Source: CAUZEO01 sp963578625 (GTDB taxonomy: Bacteria; Verrucomicrobiota; Kiritimatiellia; SLOV01). From it: DNA of 11,370 nt. Numbering within the stretch: the first letter of the stretch is position 1; each line of letters begins with the position of its first letter. Positions 1 to 6,611 of the stretch are shown one piece after another. The position numbers were made by a program, and so were the translations under genes. The stretch is taken from positions 1-11,370 of the forward strand of contig CAUZEO010000163.1 in the NCBI GenBank assembly GCA_963578625.1, in the 5' to 3' direction. Below the pieces are notes generated by a model. It made no database searches. It was not told the origin of the DNA and worked only from the letters and a program-made list of their open reading frames with translations.

Positions 1-808
1 CTTCAACCTGCCCCGTAATCGCTCTCTCCGTCGGCAGGCGTTCGATGGATGATGCACCGAAGAATCCGTGCAGGCCGGGCATCCTCGACAGCGCAGCGCG
101 CACGTTCTCCGGCTCGTCGAGTGGGCCACCGTGACAGATCACTAGAATGTCCTTCCGGACGCTCTTTCCCGCTTCCGCAATCTCCAACGCCTTGTCGATC
201 GCCTCGTCGAGAGTGAACGCGACCCCGGCGCCGATCGATCCGGACGTGGTCAATCCCACGTGCGCAACGAGTTGGTCTGCTCCGGCCTGGGCCATGGCTT
301 TGGCCTCTTTCTCGTCGAAACAATACGGCGACGTGAACAAGTCGAGCTCCCTGGCAAGCCGGATCATCTCAATTTCCTTGTCGTACCCCATGTCCGTCGC
401 TTCAAGGTTTTTGCGAAAATCGCCGTCAATGAGCCCCACCGTGGGAAAATTCTGCACGCCGGAAAAGCCAATGGCTTTCAATTGCTGAAGGAACTCCGGC
501 ATGAGCCGAAAAGGATCGGTTCCGCACACCCCGGCAAGCACCGGGGTGTCCTTCACGACCGGCAACACTTCCGAAGCCATATCGACCACGATCCCGTTGG
601 CATCCCCATACGGCATCAACCCTGCGAGAGAACCGCGACCCGCCATGCGGTAGCGTCCGGAGTTGTAAATGATGATGAGATCCGCGCCACCCTTCTCCGC
701 CAGCTTTGCCGAAATTCCGGTACCGGCCCCACACCCAACGATGGGTCGTCCAGCATCCACTTCGGAACGAAGGCGCTTGATGATTTCCTGTCTTGCAATT
801 CCTGCCAT
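1..808 (-). CDS. PEP-hydrolase-like TIM-barrel protein (Tm-1 C-terminal half homologue), 3' end cut by window
   Basis: 269 codons are visible before the left edge; family members are only slightly longer, so a few C-terminal residues are probably missing. It begins MAGIARQEIIKRLR, continues with VGCGAGTGISAKLAEKGGAD and IIYNSGRYRMAG, and later has VLAGVCGTDPF, FSGVQNFPTVGLIDG and VAHVGLTTSG. This is the pattern of the phosphoenolpyruvate-hydrolase-like TIM-barrel family (Pfam PEP_hydrolase), which forms the C-terminal half of plant Tm-1 proteins. Bacterial members have no firmly established reaction. The ATG at 808 is chosen because an AGGAG lies 7 nt upstream (816-820) and the protein starts with the family's usual N-terminus. 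It follows the UPF0261 gene by 29 bp, in the same order as the two domains in Tm-1, which suggests the products act together. Family assignment is firm; the catalytic role is unknown. Confidence 0.9.
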   Translation of the reverse strand, partial: MAGIARQEIIKRLRSEVDAGRPIVGCGAGTGISAKLAEKGGADLIIIYNSGRYRMAGRGSLAGLMPYGDANGIVVDMASEVLPVVKDTPVLAGVCGTDPFRLMPEFLQQLKAIGFSGVQNFPTVGLIDGDFRKNLEATDMGYDKEIEMIRLARELDLFTSPYCFDEKEAKAMAQAGADQLVAHVGLTTSGSIGAGVAFTLDEAIDKALEIAEAGKSVRKDILVICHGGPLDEPENVRAALSRMPGLHGFFGASSIERLPTERAITGQVE

Positions 809-837
809 TGCCCTTCTCCTTTTTTAATAAAATTCAC

Positions 838-2046
838 TCACTTCAACATGCCCAACAACGTTTCGGCGGCGGCCCCCGAAAACTCGGGATCGTTAATGTT
901 GTTCTCTAATTCGAGAATGGTTGCCCCACTCTTTACCCCCCCACGAATCGCATCGAAGCATGCCTCATCCGCTTCAGGATCCCAGAATCGCCCCCCCTCG
1001 CTGTCGAGCATCGAAACGCCCTTCATTGGGAACAGAAATGCCACCGGCGCGGTCGATTCGTTTGCCGCCGCGGCAAGAATCTCGCCGATTTTTCGATTCT
1101 CCTCCGCGTTGGTGCGGAGGAGGGTTACATCGGGGTTCCACTGGTACAGGTTTCGCTCCCTGTACTCGTCCGGCACGGTTTCGATCCCGCCGAAATTCGC
1201 CATGTCGACACACCCGGGCACAATAACGGCTGGGATCCCGGCACGCGATGCGGCCAGGCAACGTTCGGGACCGGCGTCAAATACGCCACCACAAACCGTG
1301 TCGGCGAGTTCCGTGGTCGTCATGTCGAGAGACCCCTTGATGTATCCGTCCGAAATCAGGCTTTCCATCGTTCTTCCGCCCGCGCCCGTCGCATGAAAAA
1401 CGAGTACTTCGTAGCCCTGTTTCTCGATCAATCCGCGCGCATGATCCACGGCGGTGGTCGTATTGCCGAACATGGAGGCGGTTACCAGAGGCCTCTCCGC
1501 GCGCCCGGGAGGCGCATCCGTCTGCACCATGCCCGCGATCGCGCCGGCCGCATTGGCATAAATATTCCGGCTGATGCTATTGATGCCGGCCACATCGACG
1601 ATGGAGGGAATGAACGTAATGTCCTTCGTGCCCGCGTAGGCGCTTACATCCCCGCCGCCGACCGTGGATACCATCACTTTAGGCACGCCGACCGGAAGTG
1701 TACGCATGGCCATGGTGGCAAGGGACGTGCCGCCGGAGCCCCCCATTCCGATGACGCCGTCCAGTTTCCCGTCATCGTACAACATCCGAACCACGACCGC
1801 CAGGCCCCGGGCCATGGTCTGCATCGCCTCGTCCTTGTGATCTCCGGATGAAAGATACGCGAGATCGCCTTCACCAGCCTTTGCGACCTCATCCCGGGAC
1901 ACATCCGGAGCAAACCCAGGCTCCCCCATCACTCCGAAATCGACGACCAGCGTTTTGACCCCGGTCTTCTCGATCAGTTCCTTTACGAGCGAGAATTCAT
2001 CGCCCTTCGTGTCCAACGAACCTACAATTACAACCGTCTTTGCCAT
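838..2046 (-). CDS. UPF0261 family protein (Tm-1 N-terminal, ATP-binding half homologue)
   Basis: 402 residues, the usual length for UPF0261. The N-terminus MAKTVVIVGSLDTKGDEF has the typical GSLDTKG motif. It is followed by the glycine-rich GMGGSGGTSL near residue 100, then MFGNTT, VFHATGAGG, MTTTELAD, a GCVDMANFG segment and PMKGVSMLDSEGG. In tomato Tm-1 the equivalent domain binds ATP and the viral replication protein; the bacterial function is not established. The frame stays open upstream to 2214, but the ATG at 2046 is preferred because AGGAG sits 6 nt before it (2053-2057) and the family starts at MAKT. The gene starts 13 bp after the XdhA-like gene and its ribosome-binding site abuts that stop codon, suggesting cotranscription. 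The 3' neighbour encodes the other Tm-1 half. No truncation or odd residue was seen. Confidence 0.93.
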   Translation of the reverse strand: MAKTVVIVGSLDTKGDEFSLVKELIEKTGVKTLVVDFGVMGEPGFAPDVSRDEVAKAGEGDLAYLSSGDHKDEAMQTMARGLAVVVRMLYDDGKLDGVIGMGGSGGTSLATMAMRTLPVGVPKVMVSTVGGGDVSAYAGTKDITFIPSIVDVAGINSISRNIYANAAGAIAGMVQTDAPPGRAERPLVTASMFGNTTTAVDHARGLIEKQGYEVLVFHATGAGGRTMESLISDGYIKGSLDMTTTELADTVCGGVFDAGPERCLAASRAGIPAVIVPGCVDMANFGGIETVPDEYRERNLYQWNPDVTLLRTNAEENRKIGEILAAAANESTAPVAFLFPMKGVSMLDSEGGRFWDPEADEACFDAIRGGVKSGATILELENNINDPEFSGAAAETLLGMLK

Positions 2047-2059
2047 CGCTTTCTCCTTT

Positions 2060-2653
2060 TCAACTCCGGCTAACTGTGGCCCCGATGCCTCCGAAAGTCG
2101 CCTTTGAAAGATAAAAAGTCTCGTTTTCGTTTTCCAGTTCGAAGGCGGAAAGGTCAAACAGGAAATAGTGCTCGTTCGGCATTTTCGGCGTAAAATCTTC
2201 GCCGTCCCCCGCACTCTCCCATGCCGCTTCCCCCATCCGATACAGCGTCCTCTGCACCGAAGGGCTGTACTTGACGAGCCCTTTGCCAGGGCCCAGCAGC
2301 AGCCCCGTCAGCGAAACCACGACACCCGGTGTGCAATACCCGCACGGCATCGCACCCTCGTCCACAATGGCACGCTGCACGGGCGAGAGTTCGGGCATGT
2401 TCAGGCCCTCGATGGTTACCAGGTGTTTGCCGTGCAGCTCTCCGACAGGCATCATGCAGGAAGGAATCGGCTTATACAGGATCCCTTCTTCAGTCGAATC
2501 GCCAACCACGACCATACAGGCGCCGCAATCGCCCTCTTTGCACCCCTCCTTGGTGCCGGTCAATCGCCGGTAATTGCGCACGAAATCAAGAACCAGGGTT
2601 CCCGGGGAACAGCCGGCCGCCACGTCACGATCGTTGAGGATGAAGTGAATCAT
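2060..2653 (-). CDS. XdhA-like [2Fe-2S] protein with incomplete second cluster domain
   Basis: 197 residues. The first ~90 residues are a plant-type ferredoxin domain of the xanthine dehydrogenase small-subunit family, with cluster ligands C38, C43, C46 (GCKEGDCGAC) and C66. The second, helical cluster domain starts normally with CGYCTPG (C104, C107) and VVSLTGLLL. The distal C-x-C pair, normally in a GN(I/L)CRCTGY stretch about 30-35 residues later, is absent. Instead the sequence runs through YSPSVQRTLYRMGEAA into about 50 residues I do not recognise. No CRC motif appears in the other frames of this strand, so a simple frameshift does not explain it. No FAD or molybdopterin subunit gene is adjacent, so it is an orphan small subunit here. 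The ATG at 2653 has no clear Shine-Dalgarno. It may be a single-cluster electron carrier or a degenerating gene. Confidence 0.8.
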   Translation of the reverse strand: MIHFILNDRDVAAGCSPGTLVLDFVRNYRRLTGTKEGCKEGDCGACMVVVGDSTEEGILYKPIPSCMMPVGELHGKHLVTIEGLNMPELSPVQRAIVDEGAMPCGYCTPGVVVSLTGLLLGPGKGLVKYSPSVQRTLYRMGEAAWESAGDGEDFTPKMPNEHYFLFDLSAFELENENETFYLSKATFGGIGATVSRS

Positions 2654-2707
2654 ACAGCGCGAGAAAGGTACTCTCTCACCGCAATACTTTAAAAGAAAAG
2701 GTGGCGA

Positions 2708-3493
2708 TCAATCGGTCGACTGGGGGACGGGCCGAACGCCCGCGGGGTAAAAACGGACCTCGCTTATTCCGGAATGAAGGTAGCCTTTCCTCTCCAGTTT
2801 TTCCTCGACCCAGTTTCCGCGACTGCCCTTGTCGTTGGTTATTACGACGAACTTCGCCTTCGCGCCCTTGAAGTCGAGAACCAAATTCACCGGCTGCTCC
2901 GGCTGACAGATTGCGCACTCCATTTTACCATCAAAAATTGTCGTCCACTCCTTGGGGTCCGATCCGCCGGTTTCGGAATATTGAATGGTTACATCACGCA
3001 TGCCGTGTGCGGACCAGTAAAAGTAGGGCGGAATTCCGTCGGGCAGATGAATGTGATTGTTCTCGTTGTAGTTCCAAATCCACATCTCTCCGAGAGAATA
3101 GGCCTTGTCGAAAGCAAACTCGATCCACACTCCGCCCTCCACCGTACCACCTCGATTTTTGTCGCCATCCTCTCCGTCAGTTTGAGAGAGCCACATGGTC
3201 GCCGGGGTGACCGGCTCGTATGGATAGGGTACTCCTCCGGGAGGCACGTTGGTCGGATACAGAAAGTTTGTGTGGAATCTTCCGGTTGGATCCAGCCCGG
3301 ATCCATCGACGACGTAGACGCCCTCCCGCGAAACCTTCTCGCTGGAAACTCTCACCTTCACGGAACTGGAGGTGTCCCATCCTTTTCCGGTGTCGCCGAT
3401 GAAACCGTGCGGGGCGGAATCGGGGATATCGGAATGTGACGAGAGTGCAATGAACAGCGAAAACGAGAAGGAAAGCAGGAGAGCTCTTTTCAT
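2708..3493 (-). CDS. secreted F5/8 type C (discoidin)-like domain protein
   Basis: 261 residues from the ATG at 3493. An N-terminal signal peptide is visible (MKRALLLSFSFSLFIALSS), so the product should leave the cytoplasm. The rest looks like one discoidin-type beta-sandwich. The stretch VWIEFAFDKAYSLGEMWIWN matches the pattern of F5/8C-like modules in secreted proteins of Planctomycetes-like bacteria, followed by DVTIQYSETGG and a C-terminal SGISEVRFYPAG strand. Such modules usually bind carbohydrate or a cell surface; no catalytic domain is present. A CAIC pair lies near residue 195 and could form a disulfide or bind metal. An ATG at 3511 is also in frame, but 3493 is preferred because it opens directly on the signal peptide and has a weak AGGGA upstream. 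It lies between the agmatinase-like gene (34 bp) and the XdhA-like gene (54 bp). Its role beside cytoplasmic enzymes is unclear. Confidence 0.8.
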   Translation of the reverse strand: MKRALLLSFSFSLFIALSSHSDIPDSAPHGFIGDTGKGWDTSSSVKVRVSSEKVSREGVYVVDGSGLDPTGRFHTNFLYPTNVPPGGVPYPYEPVTPATMWLSQTDGEDGDKNRGGTVEGGVWIEFAFDKAYSLGEMWIWNYNENNHIHLPDGIPPYFYWSAHGMRDVTIQYSETGGSDPKEWTTIFDGKMECAICQPEQPVNLVLDFKGAKAKFVVITNDKGSRGNWVEEKLERKGYLHSGISEVRFYPAGVRPVPQSTD

Positions 3494-3527
3494 AGTGCGT
3501 CCCTGTATCATGAAGTGATTGCCGGTG

Positions 3528-4436
3528 TCACGATCGAAACCCTGTCAGGTCGGTATCCGAAAACGCGTAGGCGATCATTTTGGCGATTAGCCTTGCCGCG
3601 ACCATCTCATTTACCTGGGAATGGGGCTGAGGGACAACCTCCACCATATCGAAACCGATAAGCCTCCGCCTCCGGTTTTCATGCAGCAATGCCCGGAGAT
3701 ATGACAGCGCCTGCCACCAGCTCAGACCACCAGGTTGCGGCGTTCCGGTGCCCGGGCACAGGGAGACCTCCAGTGCATCGATATCAAAGGTGATGTATAC
3801 GGAACCTTCGAGGGCCCGTAACCGCTGCAACAGCGCCTCTCGTATCGAGGGCTGTTGCGCCAGGCCCTGGGCCATGAAGGTCTCCACGCGACCCGATTTT
3901 TCGCCAAACCGGAATTCCTCCCGTTCCGCGGAACGAATGCCGATTGCAATCACCCGCGCCCCGCGCTCGACGAGTCTATGCAAGACGCACGCGTGGGATT
4001 GCTTCGAGCCAAGATACTCGTCCCGGAGATCCGCGTGCGCGTCGAATTGAATGACGGTTACATCCGAGAGGTCATCTCCGCGCGCGGCTGCGAGCACCAG
4101 GGGCGTCGTGACGCTGTGGTCTCCTCCGATCCCCACCGGCAACAGGGCCGGGTGCAAATGTCCAGTCACTTCCTTCCCGATCCGGCGCAAGTAATCCTCG
4201 GGCAAATCTGTGGCGGCAGGGTTGACGGGTTGCATCGCACTGAATTTCAGAAGGGAAAGGTCGTACTCCAGCTCTTCATCCCAGAGTTCGATCTCCGCGG
4301 ACGCGTCCCAGATCGCTTCCGGGGCCCGGGACGTGCCGGCGCCGCAGGAGACCGAACCTTCATAGGGGAGCGGCACGAGCAGAACATCGGCTTCTTCCGG
4401 CGGGATGTCTGGGAGATCAAGAAAAAATGTTTTCAC
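3528..4436 (-). CDS. speB: agmatinase / ureohydrolase family protein (SpeB-like)
   Basis: 302 residues from a GTG at 4436. All six manganese ligands of the ureohydrolase family are present: H107 in GIGGDHS, D132, H134 and D136 in FDAHADLR, and D218 and D220 in FDIDALE. The family CPGTGTPQPGGL follows. Expected reaction: agmatine to putrescine plus urea; some relatives instead cleave N1-aminopropylagmatine to spermidine or act on other guanidino compounds, so the substrate is inferred. The QSHACVLHR segment sits where the SHG-type substrate loop normally is. The start is uncertain: the frame is open to a TTG at 4535 inside the upstream gene, but family homology begins at KTFFLDLPD and GTG 4436 gives a normal length, although no Shine-Dalgarno precedes it. 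It is 34 bp downstream of the deoxyhypusine-synthase-like gene, supporting a polyamine role. Confidence 0.88.
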   Translation of the reverse strand: MKTFFLDLPDIPPEEADVLLVPLPYEGSVSCGAGTSRAPEAIWDASAEIELWDEELEYDLSLLKFSAMQPVNPAATDLPEDYLRRIGKEVTGHLHPALLPVGIGGDHSVTTPLVLAAARGDDLSDVTVIQFDAHADLRDEYLGSKQSHACVLHRLVERGARVIAIGIRSAEREEFRFGEKSGRVETFMAQGLAQQPSIREALLQRLRALEGSVYITFDIDALEVSLCPGTGTPQPGGLSWWQALSYLRALLHENRRRRLIGFDMVEVVPQPHSQVNEMVAARLIAKMIAYAFSDTDLTGFRS

Positions 4437-4470
4437 CGGTGCAATGGAAGATAATTTTTTAAGTGCGCCC

Positions 4471-5547
4471 TCAGCGGTCGAGTTCTTCGAAGAGCGCCTT
4501 CGCCAGTAAAGGCAGCACGACGGTCGCGTCCGCAAAAACTTCAGCGAAGCGTCCTCCTTCCTCCGGGGGAAGAAATTTTCCCCAGCTCACACCTTCGGAG
4601 TAAGAGGATCCGGAAAGCCCGCCCCAGTGAACAGGTTCCGGGCAGATACGAACGCCGTATCGAAACCGGGGCACGCGCAGGCTCATGCCGAGACGATCAC
4701 AGACCAGATCAAAGAATGGCGAGACCTGTTGGGACCAGTTACGCGGTACGCCGCCGCCAATTGTCAGGATGCCGAGTTCATCCGATTCTCCAATGAAGCG
4801 GGCGTATTGCACCAGATCGAGAAACGGATTGAACGGCGGCACAGAGGAAAAAATCTCCTCCAAAGTGAGCGAAGACCGGCCCTTGGTCTCGGGATGGGCC
4901 TTGTCTATAGCCCAGAGAGCCATGTCCAGGCCGATCTCGCTGTCGGTCATGGCGGGAATAAACACCGGAACGTTTTGCTCGTATGCGCTGCGAAGGATGC
5001 CTCTTCCTTCTCCGCGTTCGCTCAGGTGCCGCCCGATCGCACGGCACAGGCGGGCGGAGGACCAGGTGCCGTCCGGGGGCGCCTCCGCGTCCAACACAGA
5101 TTTTATCAGCGATTCGACATCGTTGAGGTTCGCTTCCATCTCCACAGTGTCGTAGATCCGGTTGTACCCCTCTCGGTAGAGCGTTGCATCCGACCGGTTT
5201 GGATCGCACCGGAAGTGCAAAAGGCCGATCGACTCCGTGAGACCATGGGCGATGAGAGCGCCGGTGGCCACGACACAGCGGGCGATTCCCCGGTCGATCA
5301 AGTCGCAAAAAATCAGTCCCTGCTTGGCGACGGTCATGGCCCCGGAAACGGTGAGGACCATTCGGCAAGAATCGTTCCGGGCCGCATCGGCCAGAATCTC
5401 GAATGCCTCTCCCAGTTTCCGGCCTGCGAACGAGGTTTTTCCCATGGCCCGAACCAGATCGGAAAAACTCTCGGTCGTACCCAGGTCCAGACTGTCGAGG
5501 GGGGTCAGCCCATCAGAGGCGCCGTCGTGAAGATCACGAGACATCAT
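4471..5547 (-). CDS. deoxyhypusine synthase-like protein (possible homospermidine synthase)
   Basis: 358 residues. It carries deoxyhypusine synthase family marks: VATGALIAHGLTESIG (~93-108) in the NAD-binding region, VFIPAMTDSEIGLDM (~195-209), ILTIGGGVPRNW (~260-271), and GVSWGKF (319-325). K324 of the last motif aligns with the lysine that forms the enzyme-substrate imine (K329 in human). Eukaryotic and archaeal enzymes move the aminobutyl group of spermidine to a lysine of eIF5A. Bacteria lack that substrate, and characterised bacterial homologues make homospermidine by aminobutyl transfer to putrescine. Placement between SpeD-like and agmatinase-like genes supports a free-polyamine product. 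The ATG at 5547 overlaps the SpeD stop in an ATGATG junction, implying translational coupling. The second ATG (5544) lies 3 nt after AAGGA and may be the true start. It is catalytically intact as far as can be seen. Confidence 0.9.
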   Translation of the reverse strand: MMSRDLHDGASDGLTPLDSLDLGTTESFSDLVRAMGKTSFAGRKLGEAFEILADAARNDSCRMVLTVSGAMTVAKQGLIFCDLIDRGIARCVVATGALIAHGLTESIGLLHFRCDPNRSDATLYREGYNRIYDTVEMEANLNDVESLIKSVLDAEAPPDGTWSSARLCRAIGRHLSERGEGRGILRSAYEQNVPVFIPAMTDSEIGLDMALWAIDKAHPETKGRSSLTLEEIFSSVPPFNPFLDLVQYARFIGESDELGILTIGGGVPRNWSQQVSPFFDLVCDRLGMSLRVPRFRYGVRICPEPVHWGGLSGSSYSEGVSWGKFLPPEEGGRFAEVFADATVVLPLLAKALFEELDR

Positions 5548-5942
5548 TCCTTAGCAACCGCAGCAGCCAGGGAGACCGGCAACGCATCCGGCAGCAGAAA
5601 CCTCGCAACTTCCTGCACCGAGACCTTACCGAGCGGTATCTTTTCGCATAGAATGGCGAGAATATCGCGGGGATTCGCCCTTCCGCAGGTAAAAATATCA
5701 AGTGCCACCAGGCCAAGGTCGGCATAGCTGTGGGCACTGCAATGGCTTTCGTCCAACAGCACCACCGCGGTGAAACCCGGCGGTGATTCATCTCCGAAGC
5801 GGTAGCGGACTTGAGAAATTACGGTCGCGCCGGCCGCGGTCGCAGCGTCGGCCATCGCGTTGAGAAAGAGTTGGTCGTCGAGGCACACATTACGATCAAC
5901 CTCGCGACAATCGATTAGTAGGTGGGTTCCCTTTTGCAACAC
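5544..5942 (-). CDS. speD: SpeD-family pyruvoyl decarboxylase (AdoMetDC, or arginine decarboxylase paralogue)
   Basis: 132 residues, typical of the short bacterial/archaeal AdoMetDC class. Self-cleavage is expected between E65 and S66 in LLDESHCS, making S66 the pyruvoyl group. H71 (processing) and C86 in DIFTCG (catalysis) are present. The canonical reaction gives decarboxylated S-adenosylmethionine, the aminopropyl donor for spermidine. However, no spermidine synthase is nearby, and the usual stretch after the active site (SIHT followed by W/Y-P-E) reads SAHSYAD. Some SpeD homologues are arginine or ornithine decarboxylases, so the substrate is open. The GTG at 5942 is chosen because GGGAGG lies 6 nt upstream; an ATG at 5944 is out of frame. 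It is the first gene of the leftward run and overlaps the deoxyhypusine-synthase-like gene by 4 nt. Confidence 0.88.
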   Translation of the reverse strand: MLQKGTHLLIDCREVDRNVCLDDQLFLNAMADAATAAGATVISQVRYRFGDESPPGFTAVVLLDESHCSAHSYADLGLVALDIFTCGRANPRDILAILCEKIPLGKVSVQEVARFLLPDALPVSLAAAVAKE

Positions 5943-5948
5943 ATAAAT

Positions 5949-5954
5949 CCTCCC
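5949..5954 (-). promoter_or_regulatory. ribosome-binding site fixing the GTG start of the SpeD-like gene
   Basis: Read on the minus strand this is GGGAGG, with 6 nt before the GTG at 5942. It decides the start in favour of GTG, because the nearby ATG at 5944 is out of frame with the SpeD homology. Confidence 0.7.
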
Positions 5955-6032
5955 TTATGAAAGCACCCTTCTGCTTCTCCGCCGCCGCTTCCACGGAACC
6001 GGATCATAGAGGGACACCGCTTTCTTCGGGAA

Positions 6033-6060
6033 AGTGTATTTCTAAACGCCCTGATGTAAA
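6033..6060 (-). promoter_or_regulatory. candidate sigma70-type promoter for the leftward polyamine run
   Basis: On the minus strand a TTTACA (-35, 5 of 6 consensus bases, plus-strand 6055-6060) is followed after 16 bp by TACACT (-10, 4 of 6, plus-strand 6033-6038). This places transcription start about 80-90 nt before the SpeD GTG. It lies in the only gap before the leftward genes and in a locally AT-richer patch, which fits. It was found by eye and sigma factor preferences in this organism are unknown. Confidence 0.35.
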
Positions 6061-6194
6061 GAGGTTAAAATTACATTCTTCAGAAATCCTGCCGCCGGCA
6101 CACAAGAAAATGCGCTTCGCCCCGGGGTGGACCGCTCCACGACTCCGCCCGCATTTCAGAATCTGGAACCGCCCCGGAAGGACTGGTACGGTGA

Positions 6195-6611
6195 TTACCC
6201 AACTACGGCATCTACCACCGCATCCCACGAGAAACGGTGTTTCGAGCTGCCAGCTTCTGATTTGCGTTTCCGAAGCGTTTCCGGTTCCAGACACTGCAAA
6301 ACGGTCATCGCCAACTCTTCCAGATTCCGCGGCTCAACCAGTCGACCGTCCACGCCGTCTCGAATCACCTCGGCAAGGACGCCGACCCGGGTAGCGATTA
6401 CGGGCCGGTCGACGCCCAACCGGGCTTTCGCCTCATCCGATTTCCATCGCCGTCCGCTTATTTCGGTGAACGCAGGCATTCGAACAACCTCGATTCGAGT
6501 GTCCGCTCCCAGTAGTTCTCGTAGCCGGTTCTTCTCCTCCGCAGAGTGGACCAGGAACCTGTTGGCGCGCGACAGCACGGGGCGCATCATGTAGTATCCC
6601 TGAAGAACCAC
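6195..6611 (-). pseudogene. glycosyltransferase family 4 remnant (5' end and middle deleted)
   Basis: The 138-codon frame holds two non-contiguous pieces of a GT4 enzyme. Residues ~10-70 (VLSRANRFLVHSAEEKNRLR through EAKARLGVDRPV) match the end of the N-terminal Rossmann domain and the linker before the second domain. The frame then jumps at RPV directly to IATRVGVLAEVIRDG and DGRLVEPRNLEELA, the nucleotide-sugar binding part near the C-terminus. The segment that should lie between, including the strand that follows DRPV and the KG-containing loop, is missing. The first ~150 residues expected at the N-terminus are also missing; the frame begins abruptly at about 6611 next to an opposite-strand glycosyltransferase remnant. 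It cannot encode a working enzyme. The domain identity is from recalled family patterns. Confidence 0.75.

Noticed and set aside
260..1396. 378-codon plus-strand open frame opposite the Tm-1-type genes
   Set aside because: It lies antisense to two genes with clear family motifs and shows no coherent protein features; long antisense frames are expected in GC-rich coding DNA.
2654..2707. Possible terminator hairpin between the discoidin-like and XdhA-like genes
   Set aside because: Only a 4-bp GAGA/TCTC pairing is visible and no T-run follows it on the minus strand.
4627..5727. 366-codon plus-strand open frame opposite the deoxyhypusine-synthase-like gene
   Set aside because: The opposite strand encodes an intact enzyme with its catalytic lysine motif; this frame is its shadow.
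5911..6007. Short upstream open frame on the minus strand (ATG at 6007) overlapping the SpeD start, reminiscent of the regulatory uORF of eukaryotic AdoMetDC
   Set aside because: It has no ribosome-binding site of its own and glycine-rich chance composition; nothing supports a regulatory role.
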